Assembly: GCF_006517815.1 (NCBI RefSeq)
Contig: NZ_CP041198.1
Location: 3,472,001-3,536,000 of the forward strand
Reading direction: 5' to 3'
Source of the DNA: Pseudarthrobacter sp. NIBRBAC000502770
Lineage (GTDB): Bacteria; Actinomycetota; Actinomycetes; Actinomycetales; Micrococcaceae
DNA: 64,000 bases
Below the pieces are notes generated by a model. It made no database searches and had not been told where the DNA came from. It worked only from the letters and a program-made list of their open reading frames with translations. Each line of letters begins with the position of its first letter. Positions within the stretch are counted from its first letter, which is position 1. Position numbers and translations under genes: made by a program. This document shows, in pieces, positions 18,006 to 27,300 of this stretch.

Positions 18006-18046
18006 GGCCGACGACGGCGCCCACCCGGGTGCCGTCGTCGGCCTTT
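18006..18046 (+). terminator. Rho-independent terminator after the choline locus
   Basis: A perfect 13-bp stem (GGCCGACGACGGC with 18031-18043) and a 12-nt loop are followed by a short TTT. It closes the bet operon. Confidence 0.8.
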
Positions 18047-18137
18047 GCGCGGGGCCCGGCGCGCGCCGGGCAGAGACGTTGCGTCACACAAGGCGACAGC
18101 CTCCGGTTCCCGGCCCGGCACGCCCTACCCTTGACAG

Positions 18138-18695
18138 GTGACATTGACGAAGACCCGCACCGCCGCCGCGAGCTCCCTCGCCGCCGCCGGCCTCCTGCTG
18201 ACCCTTGCCGCCTGCTCCACGCCGGCCGCCACCCAGTCCGCTCCCTCCGCATCCGCTTCCCCCTCGGCATCGGCGAGCGCCTCTGCCTCCGCCGGGCCCT
18301 GCACCGGGGTGAAGGTAGTGGTGGATTCCGCCTCCCTGAAGCAGTCCGCCGCCGACACCGCCGCCTGCGTGCCCGCGGACGGGCCCACCCTGGCATCGGA
18401 CGTGCTGGGCAAGGCCAATGTGAAGATCGAGGGCACCGCCAAGTACCCCACGAGCTTCGCGTGCCGCGTCAACGGCGTGCCCGCTGCCGACTTCGACATC
18501 AAGCACAAGGGCGGCACCACCCGCGAAGCGTGCGATGACAAAAACACGGTCTCTTATTGGGCCCTCTGGGTGAAGCCCGCCGCCGGCACATGGGCCTACG
18601 CGCAGGAAGGCCTGGACACCCTCAAGCTCAGCCCCGGCGAGAGCCTTGAACTGCTCTACACCGTGGACAACGAACCGGCTGCACCCGCGTCATGA
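18138..18695 (+). CDS. DUF4430-like (transcobalamin-type) lipoprotein
   Basis: The 185-residue product has a lipoprotein signal (lipobox LAAC about residues 22-25), then a Ser/Ala/Pro linker to about residue 55, then a small globular domain. The end of that domain (YWALWVKPAAGTWAYAQEGL and LSPGESLELLYT) resembles the DUF4430 domain of transcobalamin-like binding proteins. The TGA overlaps the ATG of the fused ECF transporter (ATGA), so it likely serves as the extracytoplasmic binding partner of that transporter. The GTG start has no ribosome binding site and lies 6 nt after TACCCT, suggesting a leaderless message. The ligand, possibly cobalamin, is inferred. Confidence 0.75.
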   Translation: MTLTKTRTAAASSLAAAGLLLTLAACSTPAATQSAPSASASPSASASASASAGPCTGVKVVVDSASLKQSAADTAACVPADGPTLASDVLGKANVKIEGTAKYPTSFACRVNGVPAADFDIKHKGGTTREACDDKNTVSYWALWVKPAAGTWAYAQEGLDTLKLSPGESLELLYTVDNEPAAPAS

Positions 18696-21541
18696 CCTTC
18701 CGGCCCGCGCCGTTGCGCGCAGCAGCGGTTCTCGCTGCTGTGTTCATTGCGGCGCGGGTCCTCTACCGGGTCCTCTTTAACGGGGCGGGCATCGGGGCGC
18801 CGCTCCTGCTGGCCCTGCCGCCGCTGCGGCTTCCGGCTCCGTACGCCCACGTGGTGTTCCTGGGCCCGGTCACGGCGCCCGGTCTCTGGCAGGCGGTCCT
18901 GTCCGCGCTGCCCATCGCACTCACCATCCTGGGCTTCGGCCTGCTCAATGCGTGGGTGGATGTGTCCCGCGGCTTCGTCCGGTTGGCCCGGGGCGGCCCG
19001 CTGCAGGGCGTGGCCCGGATGCTGGTGGTGGCGTGGGCGGCGCTCCCGGCGCTGGCCGACGCGGTGGCCTCGGTTCGGTTGGCCTTCCGGTTGCGGGGCG
19101 AACGCTTTGGGCCGCGGGCCTTGGTGCCCGTCCTGGAGCGTACCCTCGAACATGCGGGCCGGGTTGCGGCGGCCCTGGAGCTGCGCGGCTTCGCTGGCCG
19201 GCCCGTACCGCCACCGGCCTCCGGAAGCGATGCGCCGCTGGTGGTCCGGGACGCGCTGTTCCGGGTGGGCGGGGCGCAGGTGCACGCGGCCGGGTTCACG
19301 CCCGCCGGCGGATCCCTCACCGTGATCACCGGGCCAACGGGGTCCGGCAAGTCCACCGTCCTGCGCGGCATCGCGGGGTTGCTCTCCCACGTCGACGGCG
19401 GTGCCATCACCGGCACGGTGCAGGTGGCCGGCGTCGACCGCACTGCCGCCCCGCCGCGGGACACCGCGCGCCTGATCGGCGTGGTCCTGCAGAATCCCCG
19501 CGCCGCCTTTGCCAGCACACGGGTCCGGGACGAGATTGGCCTGGCCCTGGAGCTGCGTGGCGTGGGCCGGCCGGCCGCCAAGGCCAGGGTGCTGGAGGTG
19601 GCGGAACGGATCGGGGTTTCGGCGCTGTTGGATCGGGATCCCAGCACCCTCTCGGCGGGCGAGGCAACTCTGGTGGCCATCGCCGCCGCCGTCGTGGACC
19701 ATCCCGCCCTGCTCCTGGTGGACGAGCCGCTGGCCGACCTGGACTCCACCGCCCGCAGCCGCGTCACTGCCGTGCTCGGCAGCCTTGCGCACCACTCCGG
19801 CGTGTGCGTGATCGTGGCGGAGCACCGGGCGGAAGCGCTGGTCCCCGTCGCCGATTCCTGGTGGTCACTTGAGAATGGCGCGCTGGTGCCCGGCGCGGCC
19901 CCAACGCCCGCGCCCCCGCGTCCCCTTGTTGGTCCAGCCACGGAGCCGCCGGCCTCCGCGCCCGTGCTGGCGGCCGTAAACCTGGCCGTGCACCGCGGCG
20001 GCACGCCCGTGGTGCGCGAGGCTTCCCTGGCCCTGCACCCCGGCGAAATCGTGGCGCTGGTGGGCCCGAACGGTGCCGGGAAGTCCTCCCTCCTGGTGGC
20101 GCTGGCCCTCGGCGAGGGGACCAGCGGTGCAAGGACGGACGGCGGCGGCCGGGTGGCGTTGGTGCCGGACGCCTCGGACGACCTCTTCACCAGGGACACC
20201 GTCGCCGGTGAGTTGCGGGCGGCGGAGCGGCGCCTGGCGCGCAAGAAACACGGCGCGGCGGTTGCTGCCGGTGCCGCGGCGGCACGCGTTGCCCGGCTGC
20301 GGGGAGACGTTCATATTCCGGTCGGGAACGGGCATCCGCGGGACCTCTCCGCCGGCGAGCGCAGGATCCTGGCCATCGCCGTGCAGACCATGGACAGCCC
20401 CGGGGTGCTGCTGATTGACGAGCCCACGCGCGGACTCGATCCGGCCGCACGCGGAGCGGTGGCGAATGCCCTGCGCACGGCGGCAGAGGATGGCGCGGCG
20501 GTCCTGATCGCCACCCACGATCTGGAGTTTGCGCACCGGATTGGGGCCCGGATCCTGCCGATGCGGGACGGGGTGGCGCCGGCCGCCGTGACAGCCGTGC
20601 CGGACGAGCCAGTAGATTTCGCCGCTGCCGTTCTCGCGGCGCAACCCCTGGCCCCGGCCGGGGCCGCCGAGCGCCGGCCTGACCTGCCTGCCGCGAAGCC
20701 GGCCCGCCGCCCCCGGATGCCGCGGGGCGCCGAGCTGGCCGTCCTGGCGGCAGCAAACCTGGTGGCCCTGGCGGCGTTCTGCTGGCCGCTGCTGGCCGCG
20801 GCGCTGCCGCAGGATGCCGCTGCTGCCACCCCATACGCTGCCCTGGCCATCGCACCCCTGGCAGCGGCCGCCGTCGTGGTGTCCCTGGACGGCTCGGTCC
20901 GTTCAGCACACACCGTGGCGATGCTCGGCGTCCTCGCCGCGGTAGGTTCCGCGGTCCGGGTGGCGAGTACCGGCGTCGGCGGCGTGGAGGCCGTGTTCAT
21001 CCTGCTGGTCCTGGCGGGCCGGGCGTTCGGTCCGCGGTTTGGCCTGCTCCTCGGCGCCGCCACCATCGCCGTTTCCAGCGTGCTGTGGGGCGGGATCGGG
21101 CCGTGGACGCCATTCCAGATGTTCGCCTGCGCCTGGGTGGGTGCGGGAGCCGGGCTGCTCCCCCGCCGGGTGCGCGGCAGGGCGGAGCTGTGGATGCTTG
21201 CCGGGTACGGCGTGGTGGCGTCCTATGTGTTCGGCCTGCTGCTCAACCTGTGGTTCTGGCCCTTCGCGGTGGGCAGCGGCACGGGGATTTCCTATGTGCC
21301 GGGCGCACCGCTGGGGACCAACCTCAGCAGCTTCCTGCTCTACTCACTGCTGACGTCGACGGCGGGCTGGGACACCCTGCGGGCCGTCACCACGGTCATC
21401 GGCATCGCCGTGGTGGGGCGGGCTGTCCTGGCCTCGCTCCGGCGGGTGAAGCCGGTGGCCGGCGCCGCTTCGGGCGCGGACGGCCGGGCCGCCAGCGTGC
21501 CGTCCCCAGACGCCCGGGACAGGCGCCAGCTCACACCTTGA
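18692..21541 (+). CDS. Single-chain ECF-type ABC transporter (T, two ATPases and S fused)
   Basis: The 949-residue protein carries all ECF modules. Residues about 1-175 resemble a shortened T (CbiQ/EcfT) unit ending in AALELRGFAGR, like the coupling AxARGF motif. ATPase 1 (about 180-410) has Walker A GPTGSGKST near 213, LSAGEA and LLLVDEPLADLDS. ATPase 2 (about 425-660) has GPNGAGKSS near 456, LSAGERRILAIA and VLLIDEPTRGLDP. Residues about 680-925 are a hydrophobic S-type (substrate capture) module. ECF transporters import vitamins across the membrane. It overlaps the preceding lipoprotein gene by 4 nt. Cobalamin is the favoured substrate, from the lipoprotein and nearby metH; thiamine or other vitamins remain possible. 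Confidence 0.85.
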   Translation: MTFRPAPLRAAAVLAAVFIAARVLYRVLFNGAGIGAPLLLALPPLRLPAPYAHVVFLGPVTAPGLWQAVLSALPIALTILGFGLLNAWVDVSRGFVRLARGGPLQGVARMLVVAWAALPALADAVASVRLAFRLRGERFGPRALVPVLERTLEHAGRVAAALELRGFAGRPVPPPASGSDAPLVVRDALFRVGGAQVHAAGFTPAGGSLTVITGPTGSGKSTVLRGIAGLLSHVDGGAITGTVQVAGVDRTAAPPRDTARLIGVVLQNPRAAFASTRVRDEIGLALELRGVGRPAAKARVLEVAERIGVSALLDRDPSTLSAGEATLVAIAAAVVDHPALLLVDEPLADLDSTARSRVTAVLGSLAHHSGVCVIVAEHRAEALVPVADSWWSLENGALVPGAAPTPAPPRPLVGPATEPPASAPVLAAVNLAVHRGGTPVVREASLALHPGEIVALVGPNGAGKSSLLVALALGEGTSGARTDGGGRVALVPDASDDLFTRDTVAGELRAAERRLARKKHGAAVAAGAAAARVARLRGDVHIPVGNGHPRDLSAGERRILAIAVQTMDSPGVLLIDEPTRGLDPAARGAVANALRTAAEDGAAVLIATHDLEFAHRIGARILPMRDGVAPAAVTAVPDEPVDFAAAVLAAQPLAPAGAAERRPDLPAAKPARRPRMPRGAELAVLAAANLVALAAFCWPLLAAALPQDAAAATPYAALAIAPLAAAAVVVSLDGSVRSAHTVAMLGVLAAVGSAVRVASTGVGGVEAVFILLVLAGRAFGPRFGLLLGAATIAVSSVLWGGIGPWTPFQMFACAWVGAGAGLLPRRVRGRAELWMLAGYGVVASYVFGLLLNLWFWPFAVGSGTGISYVPGAPLGTNLSSFLLYSLLTSTAGWDTLRAVTTVIGIAVVGRAVLASLRRVKPVAGAASGADGRAASVPSPDARDRRQLTP

Positions 21542-21901
21542 CGCAGACAGGTTGCCTCCAGCCAACGAATTTGTGACACTGTTGTCCTCTGTTCCCCAGT
21601 GTTAGGCAATGTTTTGACGGGCATTTCAGGTTTCGCGACGCAATCCGCGCGCTGACACTTCCCTGATGCCCCAAGGGCCGGCAAGTTCAGCGCTTCACCC
21701 GCTGAAACCACCCGGAGCCCGATGCCGATCCACGGCTTTCTCCCTGCACTGATTTCCTGCCCCGCAGCATACGCCTGCCCATTCCCCGGGGAGCCGTGGC
21801 CGCCCACCGCCACGTCCCGTCCACCTTAGGACCCCCGCCTTACGGACCTGACCTTGGCGAACCGCGGCCCAGCCGCCCAACATTCCTGTTTTGGGAGCAC
21901 C
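21542..21901 (+). other. Long leader region before the ABC-F gene
   Basis: This 360-bp gap carries no conserved gene. It holds a possible 35-codon leader ORF (21722-21829, listed separately). The rest contains a TTGACG (-35-like) at 21614-21619 without a convincing -10. ABC-F resistance genes often use such long, attenuator-bearing leaders. Confidence 0.4.
21722..21829 (+). CDS. Possible leader peptide (35 codons) upstream of ABC-F gene
   Basis: ATG at 21722 opens a frame of 35 residues ending TAG at 21827-21829, 72 nt before the ABC-F start. It begins MPIHGFLPALIS and is rich in Pro and Cys towards its end. No strong ribosome binding site is seen. In actinobacteria ABC-F and other ribosome-protection genes may be controlled by stalling on such leader peptides, so its position is suggestive; it may equally be a chance ORF. 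Confidence 0.3.
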   Translation: MPIHGFLPALISCPAAYACPFPGEPWPPTATSRPP

Positions 21902-23521
21902 ATGCCTGCAATAAAAAATCCATCCATTGTCCTCACGGACGTGCATTTCCGGTGGCCGGACGGCTCGCCGGCGTTGTCCGGGATCTCCGGCAGCTTCGGG
22001 CCCGGGAAAACCGGGCTCGTCGGAACGAATGGCTCCGGAAAGTCCACGCTGCTGCGACTCGTGGCGGGGACCCTCACACCGACGGCCGGCAGCATCACCA
22101 CGGGAGCCGCCGTCGGCTACCTTCCACAGACCCTGACGCTGCACGACGATGCCACCCTGATGGAGCTGCTCGGGATCAAGGACAAAGTCAGTGCCCTGCG
22201 GGCTATCGAATCCGGCGACGCAGCGGTGGAGCACTTCGATGTGCTGGGCGACGACTGGGACATCGAGGCCCGCGCGGAGGAGGCGCTGGAGGGGATCGGC
22301 CTTACCGGCGTCGGACTGGACCGGCGCGTGGGCGAACTGTCCGGCGGGGAAGCCATGCTGGCCGCCATCTCCGGGCTCCGGATCCGGCGCACCCCCATCA
22401 CTTTGCTGGACGAACCGACGAACAACCTGGACCGCCGGGCACGCTCGGCCCTCGGACGCATGCTGGCTGACTGGCCGGGCAGCCTGGTGGTGGTCAGCCA
22501 CGATCTGGCACTGCTGGAACTCATGGGCAGCACGGCCGAACTGTACGAGGGAGGGCTCACGGTGTTCGGCGGCCCCTACAGCGAGTTTCAGGCGTACCTG
22601 GACAGCCAGCAAGCCGCAGCCGCGCAGGCAACCCGTGCCGCTGAGCAACTGGTGAAGAAGGAAAAGCGGCAAAAGCAGGAGGCCGAATCGAAGCTCGCCC
22701 AGAGGGCCAGGACGGGCCAGGCAAGCTACGACAATAAGAAGGGATCCAAGATCCTGATGAACCAGCGGGCCTCTGATGCCCAGGTCTCAGCCGGACGAAT
22801 GCGTTCCGGCATGGACGCCAAAGTGCAGGCCGCGCAAGCGGCCCTGGACGCCGCAGCAGCGAGGGTGCGGGACCAGGAGCGGATATCCCTGAACCTTCCC
22901 GACCCGGACGTTCCGCGCGGCCGGCGGATCGCGGAACTGCGGGGCACCAACCGGTCCTTCGTGGTGCAGGGCCCGGAGAAGGTGGCCATCACCGGACCCA
23001 ACGGCGCCGGCAAGACCACACTGCTGGAACGCTTGATGGGCGGTGTCCCGTGCATCGAGGGCCAAGCCGGTGGAAGCCTGCTGACGGACCGCGCGGGCTA
23101 CCTGCGTCAACGCCTCGACGGGCTGCGGGAACAGGCAACAACCCTCGAAAACGTGCAGGACGCCGCGCCGGACGTGCCTGCGGGCGATATCCGCAACCAA
23201 CTGGCCCGGTTCCTCCTCCGCGGCGACAGCGTGAACCGGCCAGTGCACACGCTCTCGGGCGGTGAGCGGTTCAGGGTTTCCCTGGCCCGGCTGCTTTTCG
23301 CCGACCCGCCGCCTCAAGTCTTGATCCTGGATGAGCCAACCAACAACCTGGACATCCGGAGCGTTGACCAGCTGGTGGAGTCCCTCGGGGCCTACGGCGG
23401 CGCCGTCATCGTGGTCAGCCACGATGACGGCTTCCTGGACCGGTTGGACCTGGACCTCATCCTCGGCATGGGACGCGACGGGTCGTTGACGGAGCTGGCC
23501 TCGCTGCCTGGCACGGAATGA
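21902..23521 (+). CDS. ABC-F family ATPase (ribosome-associated, possible antibiotic resistance)
   Basis: The 539-residue cytosolic protein has two ABC ATPase domains and no membrane segment. Domain 1 has Walker [12 protein letters not shown] near residue 40, LSGGEAML near 146 and TLLDEPTNNLD. A charged helical linker (KKEKRQKQEAESKLAQRA and following, about 245-330) joins it to domain 2 (GPNGAGKTTLL near 363, LSGGERFRVSL near 453, LILDEPTNNLD). ABC-F proteins bind the ribosomal E site and either rescue translation or displace antibiotics from the peptidyl-transferase centre. The linker type was not matched to a named resistance class. I chose the ATG of MPAIKNPS because GGGAGC precedes it. 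Confidence 0.88.
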   Translation: MPAIKNPSIVLTDVHFRWPDGSPALSGISGSFGPGKTGLVGTNGSGKSTLLRLVAGTLTPTAGSITTGAAVGYLPQTLTLHDDATLMELLGIKDKVSALRAIESGDAAVEHFDVLGDDWDIEARAEEALEGIGLTGVGLDRRVGELSGGEAMLAAISGLRIRRTPITLLDEPTNNLDRRARSALGRMLADWPGSLVVVSHDLALLELMGSTAELYEGGLTVFGGPYSEFQAYLDSQQAAAAQATRAAEQLVKKEKRQKQEAESKLAQRARTGQASYDNKKGSKILMNQRASDAQVSAGRMRSGMDAKVQAAQAALDAAAARVRDQERISLNLPDPDVPRGRRIAELRGTNRSFVVQGPEKVAITGPNGAGKTTLLERLMGGVPCIEGQAGGSLLTDRAGYLRQRLDGLREQATTLENVQDAAPDVPAGDIRNQLARFLLRGDSVNRPVHTLSGGERFRVSLARLLFADPPPQVLILDEPTNNLDIRSVDQLVESLGAYGGAVIVVSHDDGFLDRLDLDLILGMGRDGSLTELASLPGTE

Positions 23522-23528
23522 CAAGAGC

Positions 23529-23565
23529 CCGGCGCCGGCAGCGCGGTCCCCACGGCCGGCGCCGG
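23529..23565. terminator. GC-rich hairpin next to the duplicated metH end
   Basis: A perfect 11-bp stem (CCGGCGCCGGC with 23555-23565) lies just after the ABC-F stop and abuts the distal copy of the metH 3' end. It may be the shared terminator of ABC-F and, before the insertion described elsewhere, of metH. Confidence 0.6.
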
Positions 23566-23592
23566 CTCACACCTTGAAGTACTTGGCCTCCG
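23566..23592. repeat. 27-bp direct repeat, distal copy of the metH 3' end
   Basis: These 27 bases are identical to 24191-24217, which encode the last eight codons and stop of metH (EAKYFKV-stop, read on the minus strand). The sequences diverge immediately on both sides. The two copies flank 598 bp. Confidence 0.85.
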
Positions 23593-23748
23593 TCTACCTA
23601 CTCCCACCGCAGGTAAATGCCTTCGCCGGATTCGCGTACCTGCCACCCGGGTGCCCGTTGGTCCCGTGGCCGTACCGTGGAGGGAGACGTTGCTGCGCCC
23701 CTACGCGCCGGGGTGAAGCGGCAAGATATTTGAAGGAGACCGGCCAGC

Positions 23749-24354
23749 ATGACCCCTCGCGAAGCACCAACCTACGAGCCGAGGCACTACCAAGCCGGAT
23801 GGCGGTTGAAGCCGCGCCCGTGGCCTGTTGGCCCCAGCGAGAGCTACGGCAAAGTGGACTTTGACGACAGCGAGGGAAAGACCGTCCTCACCCTCTACAT
23901 CCAGCGCGCGCCCGAAGAAGGTTACGTCCTCCACGTCGAGCACTTAGGCGCGCCGTTACGGGTGGACGGCACGCTCCTTCGCCTGAGCCCGGTTCCCACC
24001 GTGAACAGGCAGGCCGCGGACTACCGCCGGATTTCCGCGGCACGTACGGCTGCCGCGAAGGCCGAGGCCGAGCTCGAAGCAGCAGTCAGCGCCGCGCGCG
24101 CGAAGGGCGACTCGTGGGGGGGGTTATCGGTGCCGCCCTCGGCACATCCGCCCGAGCTGCCCGGGAGCGGTTCGGACACCACTAAGCCAACTCACACCTT
24201 GAAGTACTTGGCCTCCGGGTGGTGGAACACGAACGCGTCGGTGGACTGCTCGGGGTGCAGCATCAGCTCGTCGCTCAGGATGACGCCCATGCGCTCGGGC
24301 TTCAACAGCTCGGTGACCTTGCGGCGGTCCTCCATGTCAGGGCAGGCGGGGTAG
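23749..24354 (+). CDS. Hypothetical protein in the segment inserted at the metH 3' end
   Basis: This 201-residue frame matches no family I recognise. Residues 1-90 look like a normal protein (HYQAGWRLKPRPWPVGP, KVDFDDSEGKTVLTLYIQ, YVLHVEHLGAPLRV), followed by a short Ala/Glu-rich helix (AARTAAAKAEAELEAAVSAAR). AAGGAG lies about 12 nt before the ATG. From about residue 148 (THTLKYLAS) the frame enters the metH repeat and then runs antisense through metH, so the last 50 or so residues are probably not part of the ancestral protein. The gene lies wholly within the segment bounded by the two 27-bp repeats except for that tail. Function unknown. Confidence 0.5.
   Translation: MTPREAPTYEPRHYQAGWRLKPRPWPVGPSESYGKVDFDDSEGKTVLTLYIQRAPEEGYVLHVEHLGAPLRVDGTLLRLSPVPTVNRQAADYRRISAARTAAAKAEAELEAAVSAARAKGDSWGGLSVPPSAHPPELPGSGSDTTKPTHTLKYLASGWWNTNASVDCSGCSISSSLRMTPMRSGFNSSVTLRRSSMSGQAG
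24191..24217. repeat. 27-bp direct repeat, proximal copy at the end of metH
   Basis: This copy forms the true 3' end of metH (stop codon at 24192-24194, minus strand). It matches 23566-23592 exactly. Confidence 0.85.
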
Positions 24355-27300
24355 CCCAGCGAGAACCGGGCACCGCGGTAGTCCAGCTTGAAGTACCCTG
24401 CTGTGTCCTTGGGCTCCTCGGACGCGAAGCCGAGCTCCTTGCGGATGCGGGCGTGCCAGAACTCGGCCAGCGCCTCGGTGAGCTGCATGACCAGGCCGTT
24501 GAGTTCGTAGTAGTCGCGATACTGGTTTGCCGCGAACATCTTGGACGTGAACTCTTCGATCCTGGAGCCGGCGGTGACCAGCTGGACCGGCAGCACGTCG
24601 ATCTGGCCGGACTCGCGGGACTTCACGAAGTCGGCGAGGCACAGGTGCCGGTCGCGGCGCTGCCGTGGGAAGTCGAACCGCAGGCGGTCGGTGCCGATCG
24701 GGCCGCCTGAACCACCGTCCGGGGCAAGCAGACCTGCCTGGCCCAGGACGCCGTCGGGATCCTCTCCGTGGTGCAGCACCACCACCTGCTCACCCTCCGA
24801 GACCACGGGGAAGTAGCCGTAGGCGACGGACGCATCGAGCATGCCTTCGCCCAGGATGCGGTCCAGCCAGTAGCGCAGGCGCGGCCGGCCCTCGCGTTCC
24901 ACGAGTTCCTCGTAGGAGGCGCCGTCCTCGCCGCGGCCGGGCTTGAGGCCCCACTGGCCCATGAAGGTGGCACGCTCGTCGAGGAACGCGGAGTAGTCGT
25001 GGAGCGAGACGCCGCGGACGATCCTGGTGCCCCAGAACGGCGGCACGGGGACGGGGTTGTCGGTGGCGACGTCGGAGCGGCCGGGCATGGCCTCCGGCTC
25101 GGTGATGGTGAACTTCGCCCCGCCCTTGTGGATGCGCTTCTTCAACGGCGGCAGGCCGACGTCGTCCGGTGATTCACCGCGGGCCACGCGGACCAGTGGT
25201 TCCATGAGGGACAGGCCCTCGAAGGCGTCCTTGGCGTAGCGGACCACGCCGTCGAACTGCTCCGCCAGGTCCTGCTCCACGTAGGCGCGGGTGAGTGCCG
25301 CGCCGCCCAGGATGACCGGCCATTTCTTGGCCAGGCCGCGGGACTGCAGCTCGGCGAGGTTTTCCTTCATCACCACGGTGGACTTGACCAGCAGGCCGGA
25401 CATGCCGATCACGTCGGCGTTGTGCTGCTCGGCTGCGGCGATGATCTCGGCGATGCCCTGCTTGATGCCGATGTTGATGACCTTGTAGCCGTTGTTGGTG
25501 AGGATGATGTCCACCAGGTTCTTGCCGATGTCGTGCACGTCGCCGCGCACGGTGGCGATCACCATGGTCCCCTTGCCGGAGGAGTCCGACTTCTCCATGT
25601 GCGGTTCGAGCAGCGCGACGGCGTTCTTCATCACCTCGGCGGACTGCAGCACGAACGGCAGCTGCATTTCGCCGGCGCCGAAGCGTTCGCCCACCACCTT
25701 CATGCCCTCGAGCAGGTGGTCGTTGATGATGCCCAGCGGGGTCATGCCTTCGCTGCGGGCCAGGTCCAGGTCTGCTTCGAGGCCCTTGCCTTCGCCGTCG
25801 ATGATGCGCCGTTCCAGCCGCGCGCCGGTGGGCAGGGCCGCGAGTTCGGCGGCGCGCTGGTCCTTGAGCGCTGCGGTGTCGACGCCGGCGAACATGTCCA
25901 GCATTATGGCCAGGGGGTCGTAGGTGGTGTTGCCGTCGGCGTCGTATTCGCGGCGGTCCCAGACGAGGTCCAGGGCCACCTTGCGCTGCTCATCGGGGAG
26001 GGAGGCGAGCGGGACGATCTTGGCGGCGTCGATGATGCCGCTGGTCAGGCCGGCCTGGACGGCCTCGTGCAGGAACACGGAGTTCAGGACGATGCGCGCG
26101 GCGGGGTTCAGGCCGAAGGAGACGTTGGAGACGCCGAGGGTGGTGTTGATGCCGGGGTATTTGGCGGTGATCTGGCGGATGGCCTCGATGGTTTCGATGC
26201 CGTCGCGGCGGGTTTCCTCCTGGCCGGTGGCGACGGGGAAGGTGAGGCAGTCGACGATGATGTCCTCGACCCGCATGCCCCAGTCGCCCACCAGGGCGTC
26301 GACGAGGCGGGAGGCGATGGCCACCTTGCCTTCGGTGGTGCGGGCCTGGCCTTCTTCGTTGATGGTCAGGGCGATGACGGCGGTGCCGTGTTCCTTGACC
26401 AGGGGCATGATGCGGGCGAAGCGGCTGTTGGGGCCGTCGCCGTCCTCGTAGTTGACGGAGTTGACCACGGGGCGGCCGCCGATGAGTTCCAGGCCGGCCT
26501 GCAGGACGGGCGGTTCGGTGGAGTCGATGACCAGCGGGAGGGTGGAGGCGGACGCGAAGCGGGAGACGATTTCCTTGACGTCCGCGACGCCGTCGCGGCC
26601 CACGTAGTCGACGCAGACGTCCAGCAGGTGTGCGCCGACGCGGATCTGTTCGCGGGCGATGTCCACGCAGTCGTCCCAGCGCTCCTCGAGCATGGCCTGG
26701 CGGAAGGCTTTGGAGCCGTTGGCGTTGGTTCGCTCACCGATAGCCAGGTACGCGGATTCCTGGTCAAAGTTCACGTGCTGGTAGAGGGAGGCGACGCCGG
26801 CCTCGCGCTCGGTGGGGATTCGCGCCGGTGCTGTTTTGTCCCCTGCCGCGGCCACGGCTTTGGTGCGGAAGGGCGCCAAACGTTCGACGACGGCGGCCAT
26901 GTGCTCCGGCGTCGTACCGCAGCAGCCGCCCACCAGGCCCAGGCCGAATTCGCGCACGAACTGCTCGTGCGCGGTGGCGAGTTCGGTGGGGGTGAGCGGG
27001 TAGTGTGCACCGTTGGCGCCGAGGATGGGCAGGCCGGCGTTGGGCATGCAGGCGATGGCGACGGAGGACTGCTTGGCGAGGTGGCGGAGGTGCTCGCTCA
27101 TCTCGTCCGGGCCGGTGGCGCAGTTCAGGCCGATGGCGTCGACGCCGAGCGGTTCCAGGGCGGTAAGCGCGGCGCCGATTTCGGAGCCCATGAGCATGGT
27201 GCCGGTGGTCTCGACCGTCACCTCAACGAAGATGGGGAGGCGGACGCCCTTGGAGACGATGGCCTGCTTGCAGCCGTTGACCGCGGCCTTAGTCTGCAGG

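Noticed and set aside
23574..23864. 96-codon ORF starting in the distal 27-bp repeat
   Set aside because: It starts within the duplicated metH end, lacks a ribosome binding site and overlaps the better ORF at 23749 in another frame.
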